Origin: Chitinophaga filiformis
GTDB lineage: Bacteria; Bacteroidota; Bacteroidia; Chitinophagales; Chitinophagaceae
DNA length: 64,000 nt
Assembly: GCF_900102545.1 (NCBI RefSeq)
Contig: NZ_FNBN01000003.1
Coordinates: 1,045,461-1,109,460 of the forward strand
Direction: 5' to 3'
The notes under the pieces are model-generated. The model worked only from the letters and a program-made list of their open reading frames with translations. It searched no databases and was not told the origin of the DNA. Made by a program: the position numbers and the translations under genes. Shown piece after piece: positions 1 through 8,983 of the stretch (the stretch's first letter is position 1; each line of letters begins with the position of its first letter).

Positions 1-693
1 CCATAAATTACCGTTATGATCTTCTGTTATTGCCTTTATGGAATTGTCCGGGAGCGACAAGGAGTCCGTGGGATCGTGCCCGAAATACTTAAAATCGTTC
101 GTGCTCCTCTGGTAAAGGTACAATCCTGAATTCCCGCCTATCCATACCCTGTGCCTGCTATCTTCGAATACGCAGGTAATGACATTAGATACAAGCTGGC
201 CGGCCTTGCCAACGCCGGCATAATACCGGGTTGTTTTCCCGGTTTGCGGATCCAGGGTAAATAAGCCAACATAGCTTCCAATCCACAGCTTGCCAGAATG
301 ATCACGGAAGATTGTACGTGCAGTATTACCTAAAGTGAGCTTGTAATTAATAAAGCAATCCCTTTTGCGGTTGTAAAGAGATAGAGTGGTATTTGTTCCC
401 ACCCATAGATTGCCAGACCGGTCTTCGTGCATTGCAAGTATTGAATTGGCTCCAATACTCATTGTATCGCTTTGTTTATGCCTGTAAACGGAGAAGTTAA
501 CGCCGTCAAATTTGTTAAGACCATCGTCCGTACCAAACCACATATATCCGTACTTATCTTTCAGTATGGCGGTGACGGTATTGGAAGACAGTCCATTTTC
601 ACTGCTGAAATTAACAAAGTTAAGATCACTCTGCTGCGAAAAAGCCACCTGTGACCATAGCATTAGATAAAAAATATAAAGAATATATTTCAC
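1..693 (-). CDS. Two-component-regulator propeller protein, N-terminal part (cut by window edge)
   Basis: Reading the minus strand from a GTG at 693 gives 231 open codons running off the left edge. Residues 1-20 form a signal peptide ending near AFSQQ. Beta-propeller blades with the pattern NxIxAixEDxxGxLWiGT follow: GYMWFGTDDGL, GNLWVGTNTTL, GKLWIGSYVGL, RVWIGGNSGL and, at the edge, ITEDHNGNLW. In Bacteroidota these periplasmic Reg_prop sensors usually continue into a Y_Y_Y domain, a membrane segment and a histidine kinase or LuxR-type output. That part lies outside the window, so the output type is unknown. GTG is chosen because it gives a complete signal peptide; an ATG 10 codons later would cut it short. 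Confidence 0.85.
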   Translation of the reverse strand, partial: MKYILYIFYLMLWSQVAFSQQSDLNFVNFSSENGLSSNTVTAILKDKYGYMWFGTDDGLNKFDGVNFSVYRHKQSDTMSIGANSILAMHEDRSGNLWVGTNTTLSLYNRKRDCFINYKLTLGNTARTIFRDHSGKLWIGSYVGLFTLDPQTGKTTRYYAGVGKAGQLVSNVITCVFEDSRHRVWIGGNSGLYLYQRSTNDFKYFGHDPTDSLSLPDNSIKAITEDHNGNLW

Positions 694-1017
694 AACAACA
701 TGGAATTATCAGATTTATATAGCTACGAACCGTTCTTAAAAATAGCAGAATAAATCAGAACTTTAATTGTTTTATTGACAATTTATAAATTTTTACTGCG
801 GTACAACGTGATACCATATAAAGCAGCCAGCAAGTATTGGTTACACCTGCTCATGTTTTAATTTGCTGTTAGAATAGGCGTCTGTTGATGATTCCGGCCA
901 ATCTTTAAAAAATAGCCGGCATAGTTTATCCACCTTTGGAAAGTTGATTACTTTTGAGGTAGGATCTGCCTGGCATGCGTGTTCCATTGAATACGCAGCC
1001 TGATTAAATTCACGAAG
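694..1017. other. Intergenic region between divergent genes
   Basis: This AT-rich stretch of about 320 bases separates the divergent propeller sensor and the AraC gene. Apart from the promoter candidate at 925-956, I see no ORF, repeat or stem-loop of note. Confidence 0.5.
925..956 (+). promoter_or_regulatory. Candidate Bacteroidota promoter for the AraC gene at 1018
   Basis: A TACTTTTG box at 949-956 matches the Bacteroidota -7 consensus TAnnTTTG. TTTA at 925-928, 20 nt upstream, is a near match to the -33 TTTG. The start codon is 61 nt downstream of the box. No experimental support. Confidence 0.35.
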
Positions 1018-1887
1018 ATGAGTGATATCAAAACATTTTCACTTTCAAGGCATAGCTGGCTTTTCTCTGTACCTGACAGTAACAAGGATTACCTGTTCGT
1101 AAAAGAGGGTGAGCCCTATTATGATGAACCCTACCGGGCAGAAAGCTATGCTATAGTCCTCGTCAGAGAAGGTGGTCTAAGGTTAAATACCGCCCTCGCC
1201 TCCTGGGATGTGGATGCACCATCAATTATAACCCTGGGGCCTTCGGTGATCAGATATTTCACCAAGCGTATGGAATCCCTGAAAATGGACGTTATTTTTT
1301 TCAAGGATACTTTTTTACTTGAGCAACATGCGGACGTGTTTTTTCTTTCCAGGTATGATTTTTTTGAAAACAATGATCGTAATGTCCTCCCTTTGCAAGA
1401 ATCTTGCTTCTATAAATTCAGCAAAATATTCGAGTTACTTAGCTTAGCACAGGATACCACCAGTTTTCAACAAGGGCCGATCGTCCGCAGCTACGTCTTT
1501 GCATTGATTTATGAGATTGATGCATACTACAGGCAGTATGCTTCCAGCACACCACCGCCGGCGGAGGCAGAGCCATTGTTCACAAAATTCAAACGCCTGC
1601 TTAGCCACAACTACCTGCAGGAACATAAACTCGATTTCTACGCAGCCCAACTTCACTTAACACCCAAATCGCTGTCGGCAGCTATTAAAAAACAAACCGG
1701 CAGGTCCGCGGGTAAATGGATCGACGACACGATTGTGCTGGAAGCAAAAGTGTTGTTACAAAATAAAACGCTTACTGTATCGCAGATCAGCGCCATGCTT
1801 AACTTTTCCGAACAATCTGTGTTTGGAAAGTTTTTCCGGGCAAATACAGGTATGTCTCCCATTCAATACCGCGCCAGGTTCAGATAA
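1018..1887 (+). CDS. AraC family transcriptional regulator
   Basis: A 289-residue protein. Residues about 1-180 form a cupin-like sensor region. Residues about 188-289 are the AraC/XylS DNA-binding domain: the first helix-turn-helix is around LDFYAAQLHLTPKSLSAAIK, the second around VSQISAMLNFSEQSVFGKFF, followed by the family ending TGMSPIQYRARFR. Its ligand cannot be read from sequence. It lies 267 bases upstream of, and co-oriented with, the TolC-HlyD-MFS genes, so it is a plausible regulator of that pump. A second AraC gene closes the same cluster at 6051. Confidence 0.9.
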   Translation: MSDIKTFSLSRHSWLFSVPDSNKDYLFVKEGEPYYDEPYRAESYAIVLVREGGLRLNTALASWDVDAPSIITLGPSVIRYFTKRMESLKMDVIFFKDTFLLEQHADVFFLSRYDFFENNDRNVLPLQESCFYKFSKIFELLSLAQDTTSFQQGPIVRSYVFALIYEIDAYYRQYASSTPPPAEAEPLFTKFKRLLSHNYLQEHKLDFYAAQLHLTPKSLSAAIKKQTGRSAGKWIDDTIVLEAKVLLQNKTLTVSQISAMLNFSEQSVFGKFFRANTGMSPIQYRARFR

Positions 1888-2154
1888 TTCAAGTTTTTCT
1901 CCCGGTACTTAGAGGTTTAGACGAATTCCCCACATTTTTCCGTGCCTGCTTAGGCCATTTCGACGAACATTCAGGTGATTCGGCCCAATTTCTCCCATCG
2001 GGCGAAGTGAAATTTGCACTGTTAAACAGACAGTTTTAAAACAACGTAAGGCTACGGCTGCACCGATCCCGGAATAATAGGACGGGTGACGGTGCAGCGG
2101 ATATATCGAAAGAAAGGTAATGGGAAGAAAGGAAAGAATTTTAATGAATCTTTT

Positions 2155-3516
2155 ATGGACAAATGTTTTTACAGGCGCGGAAAAGTGAGTTTATCAGGAA
2201 CAATCTTAGCAGTGGGCATTTTTTTGCTGACTGCAGTCAGGGGAATTGGTCAGACCAGCAATAATAGTATTTACCGGCTGACGATAGCCGAGGCAATAGA
2301 ATTTTCCAAAAGCCAGAATAAATGGGTGCAAACGGCAAATATGGAGGTAAACGCAGTTAATGAGGACAGGAAAGATGTTATCAGGGCAAAGTTGCCAACA
2401 GTGAATGTCAACGGATCTTATCAGCGCTTTTCCGGTCTTACACTTTTTACGGATGGGCTCAGCCATGCAACTACCGGAGAGAGAAAGCCAACATCTAATT
2501 CCGCTGCTCTGGGTATTGATGCATTATTTAATATCTACGGAGGTGGACGACAACATGCCTCAGAACAAGAGCAGCACCTGCGGGTAAACCTGGCCCGCCT
2601 GAATGCACAGGATCAATCAGGGAATATCGCTTTACAAACAGCTACACAATACTTAAACCTGGTAAAGCTGAATGATCTGGAGAAATTCCTGGCAGACCAG
2701 CTTAACAGGGCCCAGGTCAGACTAAACAACATCAACGCGCTTTACAGGAATCAGAAAGTTACAAGGAGCGACGTGCTACGTGCAGAGGTTAGCCTTTCTA
2801 ATGTGGAGCTTTCGTTGGAACAGAATGAAAATGATATCGCAATAGCAAATCAGCACCTTGACGTCCTCCTGAATGTTCCGGATTCTGTCGTGATAATACC
2901 CGCTGATTCCGCGGGAATGACAAAACCGGAAGTCAGTTCTTTGCTTCAGCTTGCGCAAAGCGCGGAAGTTTCATCCTATACTGTACAGAAGGCGGCTACA
3001 GGTGTTGAGATACAAGCCACAAAGCTCAGGAGTATACGAAGTAGTAACCTGCCCAATGTCAGCTTTTATGCAGCATATGGCCTGAATTACCCCAACTATT
3101 TATTCTTTCCGCCGGTTAACCAGGCCTATTCCGTCGGCTTTGTTGGTTTAAAAGCACAGTATAGCATCTCTTCTCTTTATCATAATAAAAGCAAGATGGC
3201 TGCTGCCAGGATCCGTGTAAAGGAAGCCGAAATACAACGCGAGGCTTATGCCGATAATGTAAGGCTGGACGTCAGATCACATTATGTAAAGTATGCAGAG
3301 GCACTCCGGCGGATTGAGGTGAATGAGCATTCTGTTGAACAGGCAGAGGTAAACTACCGGATTGTAAACAATAAATATTTGAATCAGCTGGCACTATTGA
3401 CCGACCTGTTAGATGCCGATAACCTCTACCAGGAATCAAGGTTCAATCTGATTAAAGCACAGACCGATGCGCTCAATATCTATTATCATATACGCTATGC
3501 AAGTGGAAATCTATAA
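2155..3516 (+). CDS. TolC family outer-membrane efflux protein
   Basis: A 453-residue outer-membrane channel subunit from the ATG at 2155. A longer reading from a GTG at 2086 would put 23 basic residues before the signal peptide, so it is less likely. The signal peptide is around SLSGTILAVGIFLLTAVRG. The mature protein has the two tandem OEP repeats of TolC proteins (roughly residues 35-240 and 255-450), rich in amphipathic helix (for example LADQLNRAQVRLNNINALY). It ends in a beta-strand region near NIYYHIRYASGNL. It forms an operon with the HlyD (15-nt gap) and MFS genes, so it probably supplies the outer-membrane exit duct of a tripartite exporter. Confidence 0.9.
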   Translation: MDKCFYRRGKVSLSGTILAVGIFLLTAVRGIGQTSNNSIYRLTIAEAIEFSKSQNKWVQTANMEVNAVNEDRKDVIRAKLPTVNVNGSYQRFSGLTLFTDGLSHATTGERKPTSNSAALGIDALFNIYGGGRQHASEQEQHLRVNLARLNAQDQSGNIALQTATQYLNLVKLNDLEKFLADQLNRAQVRLNNINALYRNQKVTRSDVLRAEVSLSNVELSLEQNENDIAIANQHLDVLLNVPDSVVIIPADSAGMTKPEVSSLLQLAQSAEVSSYTVQKAATGVEIQATKLRSIRSSNLPNVSFYAAYGLNYPNYLFFPPVNQAYSVGFVGLKAQYSISSLYHNKSKMAAARIRVKEAEIQREAYADNVRLDVRSHYVKYAEALRRIEVNEHSVEQAEVNYRIVNNKYLNQLALLTDLLDADNLYQESRFNLIKAQTDALNIYYHIRYASGNL

Positions 3517-3531
3517 TCTAAATCTGTAAAA

Positions 3532-4434
3532 ATGAAAGGAACCAATTATAAAACACATCCGGGCAATATTGTCATTACAGTGATTGCAGTAATCGTGGCA
3601 ATCGCAGGTGCATGCTATTTTATTCGTTACTGGCGATATAGCACAAAGTATGAAGAAACAAATGATGCCCAGGTAGAATCTTACATCAATCCGATTTCTG
3701 CCCGAGCTGGTGGTTATATTAAACGTGTTTGTTTTGATGAGCATCAGCTGGTGAAACAGGGAGATACCCTGGTGATGCTGGATGACAGGGAGTATCGTGC
3801 ACAGCTTGATGCTGCCGGGGCAGCTGTAGAGGATGTACACGCACAGTTGACGGTACTTTCAGCCAACATTCATGCGGCGGAAATAAGTACAAGTGTAAAC
3901 CATGATCAGATCAATGGCGCCAGGGCAAGGTATATTCAACAGGAACAGGATATAAAACGGTACACCAACCTGGTAAAAGAAGAAGCGGTAACAGGGGCCG
4001 ATCTGGAACTGGCCAGGCTTAACCTTTCTTATACTGTTATCAGGGCTCCTTATTCAGGACGTTTAGGCCGGAAGAACATTCTGGAAGGACAGCAGATACA
4101 GCCCGGGCAATCACTGGTAAGCATCATTAATGAACAGGAAAAATGGATTACCGCTAATTACAAAGAAACGCAGGTAGCAGAAATGTATGTGGGACAGCCT
4201 GTGGACATACGGGTTGATGCCATAGCTAATAAAGTATTTAAAGGAAAAATAGTTGCCATCGCAGGGTCTACGGGGGCGCGTTTCTCGCTGCTGCCACCGG
4301 ATAACTCCACTGGTAATTTCGTTAAAATTATACAACGGGTGCCTGTTAAAATAATGTTTGAAAGTAAGGAGAGCGGAGATGTTATCGCCGGTATGAATGT
4401 GACTGTTGCAGTTAAAAAAAGGTCGCAGTCATGA
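3532..4434 (+). CDS. HlyD/EmrA family periplasmic adaptor with shortened coiled-coil hairpin
   Basis: A 300-residue membrane-fusion protein. Residues about 12-33 are an N-terminal membrane anchor. The biotinyl-lipoyl half-motif is at about 45-80 (ETNDAQVESYINPISARAGG is typical of EmrA). The ascending helix (about 85-150) contains YIQQEQDIKRYTNLVKEEAV. The second lipoyl half (LNLSYTVIRAPYSGRLG) and beta-barrel (WITANYKETQVAEMYVGQPV) follow. EmrA-type proteins normally have a descending helix of about 40 residues between the VTGAD loop and LNLSYT; here they are almost fused. This suggests an in-frame loss of roughly 35-42 residues. Its stop overlaps the MFS start (ATGA at 4431). It should bridge the MFS pump and TolC; whether the shortened hairpin still reaches TolC is open. 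Confidence 0.9.
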   Translation: MKGTNYKTHPGNIVITVIAVIVAIAGACYFIRYWRYSTKYEETNDAQVESYINPISARAGGYIKRVCFDEHQLVKQGDTLVMLDDREYRAQLDAAGAAVEDVHAQLTVLSANIHAAEISTSVNHDQINGARARYIQQEQDIKRYTNLVKEEAVTGADLELARLNLSYTVIRAPYSGRLGRKNILEGQQIQPGQSLVSIINEQEKWITANYKETQVAEMYVGQPVDIRVDAIANKVFKGKIVAIAGSTGARFSLLPPDNSTGNFVKIIQRVPVKIMFESKESGDVIAGMNVTVAVKKRSQS

Positions 4435-6023
4435 AGCCTGTATATTTTAAACCTTGGATAAAGGACTGGGAGTGGGGCGTGCGTATCGCATTATTCCTGA
4501 TACTACTCTCTTCCCTGATGCAGTTGGGATTATTCGCAATGACCCAGCAGTACATTGTTGCCTATCTGGGTTCACAGCCGGAAGATGTCTGGTTCTGCCT
4601 GATGTCTACATACGCAGGTATCATTTCGATTTTGCCGGTGCAATTTCGTTTTCTGCGGTATTTCGAGGTAAGAAGTTATCTGGCATTTAATATCATGCTG
4701 GCGATGCTTCTCAATTGTCTATGTCTTTTCTGTCAGGATATTACACTGTTATTTCTCATCAGGTTTCTGCAGGGATTAGTGCTGGGCAGTCTCATTGTAT
4801 CTGTGCTGATCCTGATTTTTTCAAGAGTGCCGGTTGAACGCGCCCCCCTGATTGGTGCGGCGGTACTATATCCGACGATACTTAGTAATATAGTAGTGGC
4901 TGGCCTGTTTGCCGGATTTGTGGTTGAATCAGCTAACTGGGAAGTGATATATTATTACCTGATCGGTATACAACTGTTAATGTTAATCATGACGCTACTG
5001 ATGCTGAGGCGGCATACGGGGCATAGGCGGTTTCCATTATATCAGATTGATTGGGCAGGTTTTATTTTGCTGGCGTGCAGTGCCCTGTCGCTCGCGTATA
5101 CATTCATATATGGCTCGAAATTCTACTGGTTTGCAGACCCACGGATACGTGTCAGCGCTACTATAGCTGGTATCAGCATCCCGCTGTTTCTATACAGACA
5201 GCATATAGTGAAGCGCAAGTTAATTCATCCGGGAGTTTTTAAGTCTGTCCACTTCGTGACGGCGCTTTGTTTACTGGCTGTTTATTACGGTACTAAAGAC
5301 AGCATTAACCTGGTCTACAACTATGCGTCTGGTGTACTTAGGTGGAGTCCGTTTCAGGTAGGCTTGCTGGGTGTCTGCAATATTGCAGCAATGGCTTGCC
5401 TGACTGTATTTTCAGCGAGGGCTATGATTGCCGGGAAATATCCGGTCCGTTTTTTTCTTGTAACGGGATTTTCATTGCTGGCAATGTTCAATATCTGGAT
5501 GTGGCTTGTACTAACACCAGATTTGTCATATACAGACCTGCTGCTTCCGGTATTGCTGCAGGGAGCTGCTTCGGGGATTTTATTTGTCCCAATCATGATC
5601 TATATATTGAAGGCGGCCCCGGGTTTCAGTGGCACAAGCGGTATAGTATTGGCTGCCTGTACAAGGTTTTTTGTGACATTGAATTCACTGGCCGGTCTTT
5701 ATAACCTGCAACTTTACTTCAACCAATATTTTAAAGAAGGTTTTCTGGGTTACATGACTATAGAAAACCAGAATGTAACAGGACGGCTGAATGCCTATCG
5801 TTCGCTTTATGTTGCAAAAGGATTTTCTGCGGAGCAGGGATCAGGATTGGCGAATGGCGCAATATGGCAAAACCTGCTGCAGCAAAGCCAGTTACTGACC
5901 AACCGCGCAGTGTTTATGACTTTTGCAATTATTCTGATGGTTACGATGGTATTATGCCTGGTTGTTCCCGCAGTAAGGGAAACATTACAGCATAGAAGAA
6001 AGCGATTGCTTGTAAAACAGTAA
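4431..6023 (+). CDS. MFS transporter, EmrB/DHA2-like drug exporter
   Basis: A 530-residue inner-membrane protein with about 14 hydrophobic segments, starting near ALFLILLSSLMQLGLFAMTQ and ending near IILMVTMVLCLVVPAV. Length and segment count fit the DHA2 (EmrB) branch, and RFLQGLVLGSLIV matches the motif-C/D region of drug:proton antiporters. It overlaps the HlyD gene by 4 nt, indicating translational coupling. With TolC it should form an EmrAB-TolC type exporter; the substrate is unknown. Divergence from textbook EmrB motifs is usual for Bacteroidota members. Confidence 0.88.
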   Translation: MKPVYFKPWIKDWEWGVRIALFLILLSSLMQLGLFAMTQQYIVAYLGSQPEDVWFCLMSTYAGIISILPVQFRFLRYFEVRSYLAFNIMLAMLLNCLCLFCQDITLLFLIRFLQGLVLGSLIVSVLILIFSRVPVERAPLIGAAVLYPTILSNIVVAGLFAGFVVESANWEVIYYYLIGIQLLMLIMTLLMLRRHTGHRRFPLYQIDWAGFILLACSALSLAYTFIYGSKFYWFADPRIRVSATIAGISIPLFLYRQHIVKRKLIHPGVFKSVHFVTALCLLAVYYGTKDSINLVYNYASGVLRWSPFQVGLLGVCNIAAMACLTVFSARAMIAGKYPVRFFLVTGFSLLAMFNIWMWLVLTPDLSYTDLLLPVLLQGAASGILFVPIMIYILKAAPGFSGTSGIVLAACTRFFVTLNSLAGLYNLQLYFNQYFKEGFLGYMTIENQNVTGRLNAYRSLYVAKGFSAEQGSGLANGAIWQNLLQQSQLLTNRAVFMTFAIILMVTMVLCLVVPAVRETLQHRRKRLLVKQ

Positions 6024-6050
6024 ACAGCGGTGAGTTTAATAGTAATTAAG

Positions 6051-6845
6051 ATGAGTGTTATAGCATCATTAGGAGAAATAGAACGACATCCTGCATCAAT
6101 TTTCGTGATACATGAAAGATGCGAAAAGCATATTCCTGCTCACATCCATTCCAAAGGGCAGCTGTCCTATGTCGATGGCGGATTAGCCTATATCCATCTT
6201 GCAGACAGGTTGCTTGTCGTACCCTCGCGGCATTATTGCTGGGTGCCGGCGGGCGTCTCACACAGTATGACTATCGGGCAAAACGGAACTCATTTAAGGT
6301 CTATTCTGTTTGCGCCCGATGGACGGAATAAACATGAGTTCTTCAACCGGGTAGGAATTTATCCAATCAATGATTTGCTGATTGAAATGATGAGGTTCAC
6401 TGAGCAATGGCGGGGTCATATCTTACCGGATGATGAGCGTTTTGTTTTTTTGCAATCCATCCGGAATATTCTGCCACAAATAAGTGTTAACTACCTTCCG
6501 ATTGCACTGCCGTATACAGACAATAAGCGCATGTTGGAAATTATGGTATATATGGAAGGAAACCTGTCAGATAAACACACCCTGGAGGGCATAGGGAGAA
6601 AATTCGGTTTGAGTGAAAGAACACTTTCAAGATTTTTCAAGCGTACGTTGAAGATGTCTTTCCTGCAATACCTGAAGTTGTTACGAATGGTGAGAGCCCT
6701 CGAACTTATTCAGCAGAAGCAACACACATTAAGTGAGATTGCATATCTGACCGGTTATCAAAGCCTGGCATCCTTTAGCTACACATTTTACCAGATTACC
6801 GGGATGCGTCCTTCAGAATTTGCACACTTGAATTACCGCCCCTGA
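6051..6845 (+). CDS. AraC family transcriptional regulator (cupin sensor)
   Basis: A 264-residue protein from the ATG at 6051; a GTG at 6030 would add seven residues. The N-terminal cupin is recognisable (HIHSKGQLSYVDGG, VPAGVSHSMTIG). Residues about 170-264 hold two helix-turn-helix units (GIGRKFGLSERTLSRFFKR and LSEIAYLTGYQSLASFSYTF), ending TGMRPSEF. The layout resembles NimR-type regulators, which often control a neighbouring MFS pump. It starts 27 nt after the MFS stop and is probably the last gene of the efflux operon, which allows autoregulation. Confidence 0.9.
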   Translation: MSVIASLGEIERHPASIFVIHERCEKHIPAHIHSKGQLSYVDGGLAYIHLADRLLVVPSRHYCWVPAGVSHSMTIGQNGTHLRSILFAPDGRNKHEFFNRVGIYPINDLLIEMMRFTEQWRGHILPDDERFVFLQSIRNILPQISVNYLPIALPYTDNKRMLEIMVYMEGNLSDKHTLEGIGRKFGLSERTLSRFFKRTLKMSFLQYLKLLRMVRALELIQQKQHTLSEIAYLTGYQSLASFSYTFYQITGMRPSEFAHLNYRP

Positions 6846-6907
6846 TATTTCAGCTGGACGCTATTTTAAAGTATTGCACGTATAGTGAAACGATTAAAAA
6901 GAAATTT

Positions 6908-7075
6908 ATGATAGACAATATTCGGATAGATATTAATTCAAAAGGTTTAGTTATGGTAAACAGGATTGTAAGCGAAAGGATGAATAACACTGGCCGGAAT
7001 GATCGAATCTATGGCGTGTTATCGCGAGAGAAGGCATGCTGTGTGTTTTATTTTTACATGGACATTCAAAATTGA
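6908..7075 (+). CDS. Possible 55-residue ORF upstream of acetolactate synthase
   Basis: An ATG at 6908 opens 55 codons ending at TGA 7073-7075, 39 nt before the acetolactate synthase gene. It contains several Ile, Val and Leu codons but no run of them, so it is not a classic branched-chain attenuator leader. No family recognised; it may be chance. Confidence 0.25.
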   Translation: MIDNIRIDINSKGLVMVNRIVSERMNNTGRNDRIYGVLSREKACCVFYFYMDIQN

Positions 7076-7114
7076 AATACAACATACAGTATACCACGCC
7101 AAATGAATTAAAGT

Positions 7115-8854
7115 ATGGAAATTCCAGATACAAAGACAAATGAAAAAGAAGACACCAGGAACGTGAGAAAGATATCCGGTGCACTGGCAGTTATAGAAGC
7201 ACTTGTTGCCGAAGAAGCAAACGTGATTTTTGGTCTGCCGGGTGGGGCTAATCTGGCCATTTATGATGCATTGTTTGATTACGAACAGCAGCTGAAACAT
7301 ATCCTCGTAAGGCATGAACAGGGAGGGATTCATGCAGCGCAGGGTTATGCCCGGACTTCCGGTAAGGTGGGTGTCGTTTTCGCAACCAGTGGTCCAGGTG
7401 CCACGAATCTTTTAACGGGTATCGCCGATGCGATGATAGACAGTACGCCGGTTGTCTGTATCACAGGACAAGTATTTGCGCATTTGTTGGGGTCTGATGC
7501 TTTTCAGGAGACGGACATCGTTAATATGTCGATGCCGGTAACAAAGTGGAATTATCAGATCACCAATGCTGAAGAAATCCCTTCGGTGATGGCAAAGGCT
7601 TTTTACATAGCACGTAGCGGACGCCCCGGACCCGTGTTGATTGACATCACCAAGAACGCGCAACTGCAGGAGTTTGAATATCGGGGATATGAGAAATGCC
7701 ATCACATCCGGAGCTACAGGCACAGGCCAATTGTTCGTGAGCAATATATTCAACAGGCTGCCGATTTGATAAATATGGCAGAAAAACCGCTAATCGTTTG
7801 GGGACAGGGTGTAATATTAGGAGGCGCGGAGAATGAATTTAAAGCCTTCCTTGAGAAGAGCGGTATCCCCGGGGCATGGACATTGTTGGGCGCCGGAGCT
7901 ATTTCTTCGGATCATGCGCTGAATGTAGGCATGCTCGGCATGCACGGCAACTATGCACCCAACGTGCTGACGAATGAATGCGATCTGCTCGTCGCCATCG
8001 GGATGCGGTTTGATGACCGGGTGACAGGCCGGCTTGACCGGTATGCTAAACAAGCGAAAGTGATTCATCTGGACATCGATCCGGCAGAGATTGATAAGAA
8101 TGTAAAAGCAACTGTGCCGGTATGGGGCGACTGTAAGGAAACACTACCACTGCTTACAGCTTTAATTGACAGAAGAGAGCATAAAGAGTGGCTACAGAAA
8201 TTTCATGCGCTTTACAAAGAAGAATTTGAAACAGTCATCTATCCGGAACTTAATCCCGTGTCCGGAGATGTGACGATGGGAGAGGTGATCCGTATACTTA
8301 ATGAGTGTACAAAAGGAGATGCAGTCATCGTTTCCGATGTAGGGCAAAATCAGATGACGGCAAGCCGTTATGCGAAATTGAATCATAGCCGGAGTGTAGT
8401 GACAAGCGGTGGTTTGGGAACGATGGGATTTGCTCTTCCCGCCGCCATAGGTGCAAAATACGGTGCACCTGAGAGAACTGTGGTAGTGATAGCCGGTGAT
8501 GGCGGATTTCAGATGAATATACAGGAGCTGGGAACTATCATGCAGAATTCCCTGGATGTCAAGATTATTATTTTGAACAACCGTTTCCTGGGAATGGTTC
8601 GCCAGTGGCAGGAGCTGTTCAATGACAGGCGCTATTCTTTTTCCGATATGGAGAATCCTGATTTTGTGGCATTAGCCGCCGCTTATGGTATCAAGGGACA
8701 ATGTGTCTCTGAGCGGAGCGAACTTGCAGCAGCAATGAAGGAAATGTTTGATAACGAGGGACCATATCTGCTGGAAGTAATGGTCGGAAAAGAGAACAAT
8801 GTATTCCCAATGGTTCCTCAAGGGGCCGGTATCAGTGAAATAAGGCTTAGATAA
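7115..8854 (+). CDS. ilvB: Acetolactate synthase, large catalytic subunit (orphan)
   Basis: A 579-residue thiamine-diphosphate enzyme that condenses two pyruvates to acetolactate, or pyruvate with 2-oxobutyrate (valine, leucine and isoleucine synthesis). The N-terminal TPP domain has the catalytic Glu in LVRHEQGGIHAAQGYAR. The central FAD-type domain has RFDDRVTGRLDRYAKQAK. The C-terminal TPP domain has GDGGFQMNIQELGT...NN. GMVRQWQELF keeps the tryptophan of biosynthetic enzymes. No ilvN regulatory subunit or other ilv/leu gene is nearby. The position matching plant Pro197 is Phe (ITGQVFAHLLGSDAFQ). A catabolic acetolactate synthase is less likely because of the FAD-region motifs. Confidence 0.88.
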   Translation: MEIPDTKTNEKEDTRNVRKISGALAVIEALVAEEANVIFGLPGGANLAIYDALFDYEQQLKHILVRHEQGGIHAAQGYARTSGKVGVVFATSGPGATNLLTGIADAMIDSTPVVCITGQVFAHLLGSDAFQETDIVNMSMPVTKWNYQITNAEEIPSVMAKAFYIARSGRPGPVLIDITKNAQLQEFEYRGYEKCHHIRSYRHRPIVREQYIQQAADLINMAEKPLIVWGQGVILGGAENEFKAFLEKSGIPGAWTLLGAGAISSDHALNVGMLGMHGNYAPNVLTNECDLLVAIGMRFDDRVTGRLDRYAKQAKVIHLDIDPAEIDKNVKATVPVWGDCKETLPLLTALIDRREHKEWLQKFHALYKEEFETVIYPELNPVSGDVTMGEVIRILNECTKGDAVIVSDVGQNQMTASRYAKLNHSRSVVTSGGLGTMGFALPAAIGAKYGAPERTVVVIAGDGGFQMNIQELGTIMQNSLDVKIIILNNRFLGMVRQWQELFNDRRYSFSDMENPDFVALAAAYGIKGQCVSERSELAAAMKEMFDNEGPYLLEVMVGKENNVFPMVPQGAGISEIRLR

Positions 8855-8892
8855 AGAAATGTTTGTGTGTATGTACCTGTTCCTATGGATTG

Positions 8893-8927
8893 AATTAACT
8901 GCCTCCTCGTAGAGGCAGTTAATTTTT
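8893..8927 (+). terminator. Intrinsic terminator after acetolactate synthase
   Basis: A perfect 13-bp stem (8893-8905 with 8912-8924; core TTAACTGCCTC) with loop CTCGTA runs into five T residues. It lies 38 nt after the ilvB stop. Confidence 0.85.
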
Positions 8928-8983
8928 GGGTACAGAAGGCCTGACGTGCTGCCCCGGAAGCGCTGTATATATCGAGGTCGCTC

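Noticed and set aside
472..654. 60-residue plus-strand ORF at the left end
   Set aside because: It lies opposite the propeller sensor, which has clear family motifs on the minus strand.
7115..8854. Acetolactate synthase as a proven inhibitor-resistance gene
   Set aside because: Only one suggestive residue differs, and Bacteroidota enzymes may naturally lack Pro there.
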